Assembly: GCA_021782495.1 (NCBI GenBank)
Contig: JAJXUV010000004.1
Location: forward strand, 1-64,000
DNA length: 64,000 nucleotides
Reading direction: 5' to 3'
DNA from: Pseudomonadota bacterium
GTDB lineage: Bacteria > Pseudomonadota > Gammaproteobacteria > UBA1113
Positions 1 through 9,162 of this stretch are shown in pieces. Numbering within the stretch: the stretch's first letter is position 1; each line of letters starts with the position of its first letter. Position numbers and translations under genes: made by a program. The notes below the pieces were generated by a model. That model was not told the origin of the DNA. It saw only the letters and a list, made by a program, of their open reading frames with translations, and ran no database searches.

Positions 1-77
1 TGGAGTTGCTCTAACAGAGCGGGAGGAACCGCTAACATAACCGAGCCCCCAACTTTTCGCAAATGTGTCGTATGCAT
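1..77 (-). CDS. MazE/AbrB-type antitoxin, N-terminal part (runs off the window)
   Basis: Reading leftwards from the ATG at 77, the frame gives about 25 residues starting MHTTHLRKVGGSVMLAVPPA and stays open to the window edge. The pattern LRKVGGSxMxxxPPA is the first strand-turn of the swapped-hairpin AbrB/MazE DNA-binding fold used by antitoxins of MazEF/PemIK type modules. Such antitoxins neutralise an mRNA-cleaving toxin and repress their own operon. The toxin gene would lie just outside, to the left. A plausible promoter (TTGCAA-16-TATACT) lies 35 bases upstream. The group II intron ends about 190 bases upstream of this gene. The family call rests on the N-terminal motif only. Confidence 0.6.
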   Translation of the reverse strand, partial: MHTTHLRKVGGSVMLAVPPALLEQL

Positions 78-111
78 AATAAATCTCTCTTTTAAACTTT
101 AATTATATAAA

Positions 112-139
112 AGTATAACATATTTTACAGATATTGCAA
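112..139 (-). promoter_or_regulatory. Candidate sigma70 promoter of the antitoxin gene
   Basis: On the minus strand, TTGCAA (139-134) and TATACT (117-112) are separated by 16 bases, and transcription would start about 25-30 bases before the antitoxin ATG. The region is AT-rich, so a chance match is possible. Confidence 0.35.
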
Positions 140-347
140 GCTTGCCAATATATTGTTAGATGTAATAGGTTAAAAACGCCGTAATTTTTATCCAATAAAA
201 TCAAAAACTTAGTACATACCCCTCGTTGTGCAATTTATGCGCACATAAAAATACTGATGATAGTAAGCTTGTTGAGTAGGCCAGCGGAACTTCCCCGCTA
301 GCCTCTCTCTAAACGGTGCGTGAACCTCTCGACTCACACCGCTTCCA

Positions 348-1615
348 TTAAGTGAACCATCCTGTCATTCCCATTTGCCAGTGCACAAACAAATTAGGCT
401 GTTTCTTCGCTATCCCTTCTACGAAGTAGCTGGCCTTTTTCCGGTTGTTTCGCAGCACTTTGTATTTCTTCCTTGCCCATGCAACCAATGTTTCATTGAC
501 ATAATTCCACACAATATTCATCCCCGTGCGTGTGTATGCTCCATAGTAGTTCATCCATCCTCTTAAGATAGGGTTATACCATTTCGCAATATCTTCCAAG
601 CTTAGATCTGTTCTTCTGCGTAGTTTATGCTTCCTTATCTTTGCTCGCATAGCATTGACCGACGTTTTGCTTACTGCAGGCGTAAACCCTGTAAACAATC
701 CCTTTTCTTTTGTCTTCTGGGTGCTACAGGTTCTAGCTCTAAATGTATACCCAAGAAAATCAAACGATCTACTTTTATCTACTTCCTTTTTGTTGCATCG
801 GTTCCCTCTGCAATATACAATCTTGCTTTTATCAGGATGCAGTTCTAAACCACACTCTTCAAACCGTGCTTTCAACTCCACTAGCAATTGCTCCGCTTCC
901 TTTTCAGTTTCGCAGTGCACTAGCCCATCACAGCATATCGACACCAGGGTTTATCCCCATGGCGTCGTGTCATCCATACATCAAATACATAGTGCAAAAA
1001 TAGGTTGCTTAGACACGGACTTATTACCCCTCCTTGTGGTGTTCCATGTATTCGCTCTATTTTACTTCCATCTATCATTTGCATTGGTGCTTTTAGCCAC
1101 CTCTCTATGTATAAGATTATCCATGCTTCTTCTGTATGTCTTCGCACGGCTTTCATCAGTAGTTCCTGGGGTATGTTATCGAATAGCCCTTTAATATCAA
1201 ACTCTAGTACATAATCGTATTTCCAGCATCTCTGCCGCGTTATTCCGACTGCATCTAGCGCTGATTTGTTTGGCCTATATCCATAGGAATCAGATAGAAA
1301 AACAGCCTCTACTTTCGGCTCAAATACCAATCGCACTACCATTTGACATATCCTGTCTCCTACCGTCGGGATTCCGAGCATCCTCTTTTCCCCACTTTTC
1401 TTGGGGATCGCTACTCCTCTCACCGCCAGCGGAAAATAACTCCCCGATGACATCCGATTCCATAGCTTGTATAGATTCCCTTTCAGATCTTTTTCAAAAT
1501 CTTCCAGTGATTCTCGATCTACTCCTGCTGCCCCAGCATTTGTCTTTACAAGCTCATACGCTTGTACAAACAACTTCTTTGGAATATCGAATGATTTTGT
1601 TGCTTTCTCCATCAT
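348..1615 (-). pseudogene. ltrA: Group II intron reverse transcriptase/maturase, frameshifted in the YADD motif
   Basis: Two abutting frames together give a full-length intron RT. The upstream part holds the RT0-RT4 blocks (NAGAAGVD, IPKKSGEKRMLGIPT, YGYRPNKSA, GTPQGGVISPCLSNL) and reads into RYAVMG then stop. The downstream part resumes as CDGLVHC and carries the thumb/maturase X domain (WYNPILRGWMNYYG). At about 930-945 the minus strand reads GCTGTGATGGG where GCTGATGATGGG would encode A-D-D-G. One missing A therefore destroys the catalytic YADD and shifts the frame. The start is taken at the paired ATGs near 1615 (MMEKATKSF), where related RTs begin. Unless this is a sequencing error, no active RT is made. 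Confidence 0.8.
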
Positions 1616-2150
1616 TTCCTCTCGAATAAATTCGGTTGAATGTTGAATACTACTACCTAATGCAACCCCTTCGCTCCACACCCATTACAGGTGCTTCGTC
1701 ACTACTACGAGTTGCTCCGCCCCAGTTTCCTGCATCGGTACTCTTTTCCTCATGACTTCTCTCACTTGGAATTCTTCCTTTTCATCAGGACGACTGGTTC
1801 CCGCAGTTCCATAGGAAAACCTAGATCAGACTCACGCCACCTATACGCCGGACACCATCTACACAGAACTCAGGTTGCCTGTAGATTTATCTTAGAGTTG
1901 TGATATGACTCTAGTTTCGATGCCTTGTTAATACTCACGACGCGTCAACAGTGATTCAGCCTTATTCGTCTTTCTGATCCGCACCTGCACAGGTTTTCTC
2001 CCGCGCTTTTCTTAAGCGCTCACGACCATCACTCTTTATGACAGCCGCTTGAAGTGGTTTGAAGCCTACCCCTGATAGCCGACTTCGGTGGGCCCACCAC
2101 CATCTTCCTTATACCTTTCAGTTTGTGAGTCCTCCTTTCTTCACAATTCT

Positions 2151-2167
2151 GTGTGCCTGCGGCACAC
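2151..2167. other. 7-bp hairpin at the presumed intron 5' boundary
   Basis: Perfect inverted repeat GTGTGCC-GCA-GGCACAC. It sits between the helicase stop codon and the intron body. No T run follows, so it is not a typical terminator. It may be the first stem of the intron or part of its target site. Confidence 0.4.
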
Positions 2168-2259
2168 TATCACCTTTATTATAGGTGCGCCTAGTTTTTT
2201 CGTGCAATTTAAGCAAGGATTTAACATCTTTCTCTTTGATTTGGCTAAGATATCGTCTT

Positions 2260-5200
2260 TTAAGCTCGCCTAGCTCCAAGCGAATGAAATTTTTCTTCAA
2301 ATGCATCAACCGACTCAATTTGCCGTATTTCCTGACGAATATATTCCAATAACCCCACACTGGTATTTTGTGCTACCGGCTGACGAAAATAACTAAACCA
2401 TGAACTAACGCTATCTGCCATATTTGAAAATAAATCTGTTTTTGTCATAAAGCTATCCGTTTGCAATGCTGTTAACAGTTCGAGCGTACGATGTTGACGC
2501 GCATGATCTATCACTTGTGTAGCCACACTCCATTGCACAAATTGCAATTGGTTCAGTACAAGTACGATATCGTTCAATCGTTTCAAAGCAACTTTCAAGG
2601 TACCAATATTAGTTAAATCATCTGCTGTTAAAAAATAAGGTAACCGTTGCCGAATTTCTGCTGATGGTTGATACGTTGTCAGTGATTGAACTCTAAAAAA
2701 ATTAATTGATTTTAGATCGGGACATCGACTCAAATCTGCATGTTGCTCTTGCCAGGTAACGGTAAACGTATCTACTAATCCAAATTGAACATTGATTTTT
2801 ATCTGTCTACCATCTACTAATAACAGTGGCTCTTTAACAAATTCATATAAACCTTCTTCATAGCAATCTGCAGCCTTAAGTTCAACATATGGAAACTCAT
2901 TATCGGGATAGTTTACCTTTAATCGTTTATTTTTTACTATGATTTCATCCGGATAATTTTTAAATCGTATTTTAACATCATCCAAATCTTGTCCGGGTAA
3001 CTGCAATTGTCGCCATTGTATATCTGTCAATTCACAAAAACGCTGCTTATCTTGGATTATTTCTCGAAAATGATGAAACATATCTTCACGTGAATAGTAC
3101 AATATTAGATTTTTTGCTGCGCGCGTATTCAGTTCAAGCACCAATTTATTGCTTGCCTGGGTTGTTTCGATAAAGGCTGATAATTTTTTAATGTCTGTAA
3201 CAATTGATAATTGAGAATAACAAACATTAGTAAGCCACTGTGCTAATACGTTTTCACTTAGCACGACAATTGACCTTTTGATCAATTCTTTATTGCCTAC
3301 AAAAATAACTTGGGTTTCTAAAACTTCATCTCTTTTGGGATCATACTCAAAATTACCTAGACGTTTTTTTTCCACGCCATCTATTACAACAAGCTCTTTT
3401 CGAGATAATTCATGTTCATCATTAAAATATTCTATCTTTGTTTGCTTAACACAATCTTTTTCTGCATCATAATAATAATTTTTAAGTAATTTCTCTGTAC
3501 ATAAAGCGGGAGCGATTTCTAACAACCATTCACGCTGAATACTAGCAGCCACATTAGCTAACAAATCATATTGCGCTTCTCCCCTGCTGGTTTTATGAAT
3601 TTTACGAATATTACCCACTAAAATGAATTCACTATCTTGTGGACACGCGGATGTGAAATCTAATTGACAGTCATGCGTTATTTTTCCTGAAAATGTTGCT
3701 CGCGATGCTTGCCAATAAGCATTACTGTTATGTGCGATATGATCAACTTTACCCGCTGCAACCGCCTTAACAAGTGCTGCATTTTCAAATTCACGATATT
3801 GATAACAAGGATGTCCTAAGGTTAGTCGTGACAAACGTACCACTTCTAAAATTTCTTGAATTTTTTCATCTGTTAATTGCATCCGCTTGAGGTTTAGTCC
3901 TCTAGCTTCACACCAATTCTTAAAGTGTAGATCTCGGATCTGTTGGAGTTTATAAGCAGGAACCGATCTTTTCTGAAATGCGTGTCCCTCACTTTGGAAT
4001 GCACGATAAGCTCTAACCATGACAGTAAAATCACTTTTGCTATCACCTGCCCACCCTCGTTTAACACAGTCATTAATCCACCGTGCACCATTCTCATGAG
4101 GAAATGCTTCATGCCCACAATCAATTTTCCATAATCCCGCACTGTGGGGCCGTACACAAGCTTTGGGCAATTTTTCAACTGCCTCAATTTGCATTAATAA
4201 CGCTTGATCAACAATAATGCTTGTATCTTTTCTAATTGGCTGAAAGAAATCACCGATCTGTAATGCCGCAATAATAATGATGGTTTCTGATAATACATTA
4301 AGCTTATCTGCATGCAGTAACATAACTGCCAACTCTGGATCAACCGGAAATTGCAATAATAATTTTCCTTCTTCTGTTATCGCTTCTTCAGCAGTTAATG
4401 CCGAAATAAGTTTTAACCTCGAAATGGCACTGTCTATTTTTTCAAGCGCAGGTCTATCAATCAAAGCAAAATCTCGCATAGAGCGATCCACTGCTGCAAT
4501 TTGTAATGCCACTCGAGTGATCGGCTCCCTCAATATAGCAGGACTAGGCCATGACACTAAATTTTCAAATTCATGGTAAGAACCCACCGCTATATAAAAT
4601 CCTGGTGACGTTCGCCCTGCACGCCCTTTGGCTTGCTCAGCTTCAGCTTTTGACACCAATATTTTTTCAAGACCACCTACACCTTTGCTATTGGTAACAA
4701 TTCGCTTAATTTGTAATGAATCAATAATGCCTATGGTATCTGGTACAGTAACGCTACTTCTTAAAATCTCAGTACTACAAATAAATCTCAACGTATTGCA
4801 AGATACCAATTTTTGTATTTTGCTCTGCTCTACAAAAGTACTTTCACCATGACATGTAAATACTTCAATCTTTTTATTTCCCTCAAAGCTTTGTGCAATT
4901 TCTTCAAGTTCTCTTTTAACCACTGTAATATCTTCTTTGCCCGGTAATAGGATAATAACAACACCTTTCGTAACAATTTGTTCCTCCATACCTTCTTTAG
5001 GGATAGTTAATCTATCTTGCAAAAATCGGTCAATCACAGATCGCGCTGCTCTCGCCGCCCCTTGGGTATGGTGTTCACGATTAGTTAAAGTAATGATTTC
5101 CGTGCTGACTGGAAAGCAACGTCCCTGAACTGACACAATCGGCGCATTATCAAAAAATTCAGAAAACTTTTGGGTGTCGATGGTTGCGGAAGTAATTAAT

Positions 5201-5676
5201 ACACGCGTTTTAGGAGAATCTTTTAGTTTTTCTTTGATTAATCCTAACAATAGATCAATAGAAATTGAGCGCTCATGCGCTTCATCAATAATGATAATGC
5301 CTTCTGGCAATCTCTTTTGTCTACGAATTTGGTTAGCTAGCGATTGATCAATCAGTAATTCAAGCCGAACGTCTTCAAAATTGTAGTCTAATTCGGCATC
5401 ACGTAATCGCCAGGCGACAAGTTCACCAGGCTTTGTACCCAATTCCGATGCAATCCGTTCTCCAATCCAGCGACACGCATTGCGTCGTGGCTGAGTCATC
5501 AGTATACGCTCTTTAGAATAATGAAGTAATACCGCTTGTGGGATGCGCGTAGACTTGCCTGCGCCCGTGCCTGCCTCACAGATCACAACTTGATGCCCTT
5601 CTAAAAGCGTGATAATTTTTTCAAGGTGTTGATCAATAGGTAAAACTTCACGTTTGCGTTGATCTGCCCACAACAT
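2260..5676 (-). CDS. hrpA: DEAH-box ATP-dependent RNA helicase, HrpA family
   Basis: Cytoplasmic superfamily 2 helicase related to E. coli HrpA. Near the N-terminus are Walker A GTGAGKS, motif II DEAH (IIIDEAHER), motif III SAT and motif VI QAKGRAGR. The winged-helix/ratchet and OB-fold region follows, then a long C-terminal part of DUF3418 type. The start is set at ATG 5676, not the upstream ATG at 5724, because AAGGAG lies eight bases before it. The protein is 1138 residues, a little shorter than E. coli HrpA (about 1300). In the +1 frame just before the stop, a charged tail (ELGELKRRYLSQIKEKDV and onward) runs on toward the intron, so the native C-terminus may have been lost by frameshift. 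In other bacteria the family acts on mRNA and stalled ribosomes. Confidence 0.9.
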   Translation of the reverse strand: MLWADQRKREVLPIDQHLEKIITLLEGHQVVICEAGTGAGKSTRIPQAVLLHYSKERILMTQPRRNACRWIGERIASELGTKPGELVAWRLRDAELDYNFEDVRLELLIDQSLANQIRRQKRLPEGIIIIDEAHERSISIDLLLGLIKEKLKDSPKTRVLITSATIDTQKFSEFFDNAPIVSVQGRCFPVSTEIITLTNREHHTQGAARAARSVIDRFLQDRLTIPKEGMEEQIVTKGVVIILLPGKEDITVVKRELEEIAQSFEGNKKIEVFTCHGESTFVEQSKIQKLVSCNTLRFICSTEILRSSVTVPDTIGIIDSLQIKRIVTNSKGVGGLEKILVSKAEAEQAKGRAGRTSPGFYIAVGSYHEFENLVSWPSPAILREPITRVALQIAAVDRSMRDFALIDRPALEKIDSAISRLKLISALTAEEAITEEGKLLLQFPVDPELAVMLLHADKLNVLSETIIIIAALQIGDFFQPIRKDTSIIVDQALLMQIEAVEKLPKACVRPHSAGLWKIDCGHEAFPHENGARWINDCVKRGWAGDSKSDFTVMVRAYRAFQSEGHAFQKRSVPAYKLQQIRDLHFKNWCEARGLNLKRMQLTDEKIQEILEVVRLSRLTLGHPCYQYREFENAALVKAVAAGKVDHIAHNSNAYWQASRATFSGKITHDCQLDFTSACPQDSEFILVGNIRKIHKTSRGEAQYDLLANVAASIQREWLLEIAPALCTEKLLKNYYYDAEKDCVKQTKIEYFNDEHELSRKELVVIDGVEKKRLGNFEYDPKRDEVLETQVIFVGNKELIKRSIVVLSENVLAQWLTNVCYSQLSIVTDIKKLSAFIETTQASNKLVLELNTRAAKNLILYYSREDMFHHFREIIQDKQRFCELTDIQWRQLQLPGQDLDDVKIRFKNYPDEIIVKNKRLKVNYPDNEFPYVELKAADCYEEGLYEFVKEPLLLVDGRQIKINVQFGLVDTFTVTWQEQHADLSRCPDLKSINFFRVQSLTTYQPSAEIRQRLPYFLTADDLTNIGTLKVALKRLNDIVLVLNQLQFVQWSVATQVIDHARQHRTLELLTALQTDSFMTKTDLFSNMADSVSSWFSYFRQPVAQNTSVGLLEYIRQEIRQIESVDAFEEKFHSLGARRA

Positions 5677-5825
5677 AAGATACTCCTTCTTCTCAAGATA
5701 AAAAGCGATGCGACGTCCGACCAAAACTATGTCTATAAATTTAAGTTAACTGCATTGGAAATTACATCCAGCATTGTATCATTTCTGAGTAGTTTTCACT
5801 GTTAAAAACCAAAAATCACATTTCC

Positions 5826-8800
5826 TCAAGCTCTCTTATACACCCTTTTTTCATTCTCAAAAGAGTTTTCTAATGGCGTTATCGGATCTTCTAAGGCTGA
5901 CTGTAATTTATTTAAAAATTGAGCTTTAAGGTCGGGAGCGGAACATCGCTCATAGGCTTGTGTTACTAACACTTGCCACTCTTCAGCAGAGTGCACTTGT
6001 ATTAAAGCTTGCCAATCTGTAGGCTTCAGTAGATTCAGAAAAGTGGGTAAATAGGTTGTTACCATTAACTCTTTTTGCTTACACAGAAATTCTAATAAAG
6101 TTACGCCATTTAAAGGTAAAGTTAATAGCCTAGAATCAGCGCGTAAAATAGCTTCCCATTTTTGCAAATCAAGTGCCACAGCTCCTGAGGACAAAGCCAA
6201 AAGCTCATTAATAGCGGTAGGAGAAACATAAACTTGCCGCCAGTATTCTGGATGTTGCGTCAGAAACTCTCTAATCATACTGCGAGTATTATGATTAGAG
6301 ATAAGGGTTCTGCTTTCCATAGGTTCCCCCGTCATTGGGCTTAACATACTTCTACCTAGCGCCTCTAAGATAGATTCTCGTTCATACGTATATCCATCTA
6401 TTGCAATGACCGGATCAAACATGATTTCTTGTGTGATAGGACATAGAAACGAATTTTTTATTATTTTCTCTGCTGATAGAGAGCGGGAAGTTTGTTGTAT
6501 ATCTTCTTCCTTGTCTTTTGTTGACATTGAGATAGCAAATTTTGAGGGTGAGAACGACGAAAAAAATGCAGATTGTGTTAGGAGAAAAGAATTAGATTTT
6601 TCTGAGTTATCTTTTGTTTCTCGAGATGAATTATCATGATGGCTTCTATGAAATGAAAGCAATGGTATGCCATCTGTCTCAAGATCAACACTAAGCTCAT
6701 CGTCCAGAATATTTTCTAAACGATTCAGAATTCCTTGCCAGCTTAAGACTTCTTTGGACGATAACCGCTGAGTCCGTAATAAACGATTTATTCCCCAAAA
6801 TAACCTTCTAAGATAAAGAGGATTAACATCGGGATTTCTTTTATACTCATCTAAATAATCTCGAGTAGTTTTTAATAAGGTTTCTTTATTGAAAATAATG
6901 CCGCACTGCAACAATTTTTCATCATCAAAATGCAGTTTTTCACAGTCTAGCCCAATAAAGCTCCAAGCTTTCATGTCTTTTTTTATGTCTTCATCGCTAA
7001 GAAGCGCATTTAAAATAACAAAATCCTTATTTTCAATTGCTTTTTGTATGTCCTCTTCGCTCATTTCGCTTATGTCGAGTTCCGATGGTCTGGGTGTTTT
7101 ATACCACCACCAAATCAGCACCATTAAACCGATAAGCCCAAGTGTCGTCCCCAGAATGAGGGCTATCGAGGAAGATGCGACACAGCCATCTTCTCCTTGC
7201 GGTACACATCTTTGTGGATCAAAAAAATGTCTTCCCGCGGAATTCTGAATATATTTTTGCGCTTTATACTTATTCGGGCCATGTCTAGCTGCAGTACATT
7301 CGAGCGCACATAAAGCATCCCTATTTCGTGTATCTGCCAAACTTTTTAATTCGCTCAAAGCTTCTTCATCGCCAAGTTCAGCGGCTTTGCGAAAATAATC
7401 GATCGCTACTTTTTCATCGATGGGAATGTCGTCATCACCATCTCCATTGGCATATATTTGACCTAATGCCAAGTAAGCTTCGGTGCTTTTCAAATCAGCC
7501 GCTTTTTTGTACCAGCCAATGGCTTTCCTCATATCCTTTGTGAATTTTTCATCGCCATCAGCGTATATATCGCCCAATGCCAAGTAAGCTTCGACACTTT
7601 TTAGGTCCGCAGCCTTTTCATACCAGCCAATGGCTTTGGACACATCCTGGGTAACTTGTTCATCACCATCGGCATATATATCCCCCAAGCTAAGGTAGGC
7701 TTCAATGCTCCCGAGAGCAGCGGCTTTTTCGTACCAGCCAATGGCTTTTATCATATCCTTTGTTGCTTTTTCATCGTTATCAGCGTATATACCCCCCAAG
7801 GCCAGACAGGCCTCAAGGCTTCCAAGAGCCGCGGCTCTTTCATACCAGCTAATAGCTTTGAACCTATCCTTGGTAACTTGTTCATCACCATCGACATATA
7901 TATCCCCTAAGGCCAGATAGGCTTCAAGGCTTCCAAGAACAGCGGCCTTTTCATACCAGTCAATAGCTTTTATGATATCTTTTGTAATAACAGCATCGCC
8001 TTTATAGTAGCGCTGTGCTAAATTAAGTTTGTCTTTAGCATCACCATTAGTAGCTAAACACTGTAGTTCTTCCTCTGTTTTTGCAAATGCTCCTAATTCG
8101 GTTAAGGCATCACTATTATCAAGCTTAGCGGGCTCTTGGAACCACTTTAGCGCTTCTTCATTATTTAAAACGGCTGCTTTGCAAAACCATCGAATCGCTT
8201 GATGCTCATCTTTTGGAACACCATCGGCATCGAGGTATATCCTGCCTAGGGCGAGATAGGCTTCGACACATTTGAGGTCGGCAGCTTTTTTATACCAGTC
8301 AATGGCTTTTATCATATCTTTTGTAACTTTTACGTCACCTTCAGCGTATATCTTACCTAGAGCGAGGTACGCTTCGACATTGTTAAGCTCGGCGGCTTTT
8401 TCATACCAGCCAATGGCTTTTATAATGTCTTTTGTAACCTCTTCGTCGCCATCAGCGTATATCTTACCTAGAGCGAGGTACGCTTCGACATTGTTAAGCT
8501 CGGCGGCTTTTTCATACCAGGCGATAGCTTCCACAATATCTTTCTTAATGATATTCTTTTCAATATCCGCTTTTTTATCTCCTTTGTGATAGCGCTGAGC
8601 TAATTCAAATTTGGTTTTAGCACCACCAATGCGGGCTAGGTAGCGCAGATCTTTTTCTTGCATCCATCTTTTGATTTCCCCACCTTCATTATACTGTGCC
8701 CAATAAGCATTTATCGGATAATTAATCGAATAACTATAATAACCGGTCTCCAAATCACCATTATGATCGAAATCGGACTCCTGTGGAACAGGAAAGATCC

Positions 8801-9026
8801 TAGAGGGGGAATCAATATCATTGCCATTTTCTCTAGCTGCTCTATAATTGCTAAGCGCTTGAAGTTTCATCCCGGGATAAGATTCCTCGAAACTAGGACT
8901 GCAGTATCTATATTGGACACTGTTTGCAGGATTTGTATAAGTCCTCAATGTGCATGAACCAGTGGCCCTACCAAACGATTGAGTTTTGAGTTTTACAATA
9001 GGTAAATTGCTTTCACTAGTTGCCAT
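5826..9026 (-). CDS. Sel1-repeat / transmembrane / U-box protein (candidate effector)
   Basis: A 1066-residue mosaic. Residues 1 to about 105 resemble the N-terminus of the U-box/ankyrin protein ending the block near 18.6 kb (ending GGEIKRW versus GGEIQKW). About 110-560 are Sel1 repeats of 36-37 residues (AIGWYEKAAxLxxVEAYLALGxIYADGD), some duplicated almost exactly at DNA level with a 111-base period. About 618-640 is one membrane segment ending WWWYK. About 856-925 is a U-box (FLCPITQEIMFDPVIAIDG), the RING-like E2-binding fold of ubiquitin ligases. About 930-1030 is a region shared with the U-box/ankyrin protein. Ribosome site AAAAGGGA precedes the ATG. U-boxes are eukaryotic folds used by Legionella-type effectors such as LubX, so a secreted, membrane-anchored E3 ligase is likely but inferred. 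Confidence 0.8.
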   Translation of the reverse strand: MATSESNLPIVKLKTQSFGRATGSCTLRTYTNPANSVQYRYCSPSFEESYPGMKLQALSNYRAARENGNDIDSPSRIFPVPQESDFDHNGDLETGYYSYSINYPINAYWAQYNEGGEIKRWMQEKDLRYLARIGGAKTKFELAQRYHKGDKKADIEKNIIKKDIVEAIAWYEKAAELNNVEAYLALGKIYADGDEEVTKDIIKAIGWYEKAAELNNVEAYLALGKIYAEGDVKVTKDMIKAIDWYKKAADLKCVEAYLALGRIYLDADGVPKDEHQAIRWFCKAAVLNNEEALKWFQEPAKLDNSDALTELGAFAKTEEELQCLATNGDAKDKLNLAQRYYKGDAVITKDIIKAIDWYEKAAVLGSLEAYLALGDIYVDGDEQVTKDRFKAISWYERAAALGSLEACLALGGIYADNDEKATKDMIKAIGWYEKAAALGSIEAYLSLGDIYADGDEQVTQDVSKAIGWYEKAADLKSVEAYLALGDIYADGDEKFTKDMRKAIGWYKKAADLKSTEAYLALGQIYANGDGDDDIPIDEKVAIDYFRKAAELGDEEALSELKSLADTRNRDALCALECTAARHGPNKYKAQKYIQNSAGRHFFDPQRCVPQGEDGCVASSSIALILGTTLGLIGLMVLIWWWYKTPRPSELDISEMSEEDIQKAIENKDFVILNALLSDEDIKKDMKAWSFIGLDCEKLHFDDEKLLQCGIIFNKETLLKTTRDYLDEYKRNPDVNPLYLRRLFWGINRLLRTQRLSSKEVLSWQGILNRLENILDDELSVDLETDGIPLLSFHRSHHDNSSRETKDNSEKSNSFLLTQSAFFSSFSPSKFAISMSTKDKEEDIQQTSRSLSAEKIIKNSFLCPITQEIMFDPVIAIDGYTYERESILEALGRSMLSPMTGEPMESRTLISNHNTRSMIREFLTQHPEYWRQVYVSPTAINELLALSSGAVALDLQKWEAILRADSRLLTLPLNGVTLLEFLCKQKELMVTTYLPTFLNLLKPTDWQALIQVHSAEEWQVLVTQAYERCSAPDLKAQFLNKLQSALEDPITPLENSFENEKRVYKRA

Positions 9027-9162
9027 AATTGATCCCTTTTACAAAAAAAATACTACTAGATCTATAAGCTTACTAATTCGTCAAATCGCTTTGATACTGA
9101 CTGAGCTTTTCATCTGCAAACTGATATTATTAAAAATTTTATACCCTGTCGATAGAAATTTC

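Larger units (their letters stand above)
271..2167 (-). mobile_element. Group II intron with intron-encoded RT
   Basis: A retroelement on the minus strand. Its parts in order are a roughly 550-base structured 5' region, the RT/maturase reading frame, then domains V and VI. Domain V lies at about 313-347: the minus strand reads GAAGCGGTGTGAGTCGAGAG followed by the paired 3' arm. Domain VI is the hairpin formed by GGCTAGCGG and CCGCTGGCC at about 279-303, ending CTACTCAAC at 271. The 5' end is placed at 2167, where the minus strand has GTGTG, matching the GUGYG intron start, but this end is tentative. The intron sits between the helicase gene and the antitoxin gene. Self-splicing could survive, but the encoded protein is broken, so independent mobility is unlikely. 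Confidence 0.7.

Noticed and set aside
7400-8560. Regular repeats with constant period that could suggest a CRISPR array
   Set aside because: The period is about 108-111 bases and in frame; it encodes Sel1 repeats. There are no short identical repeats with unique spacers and no cas genes.
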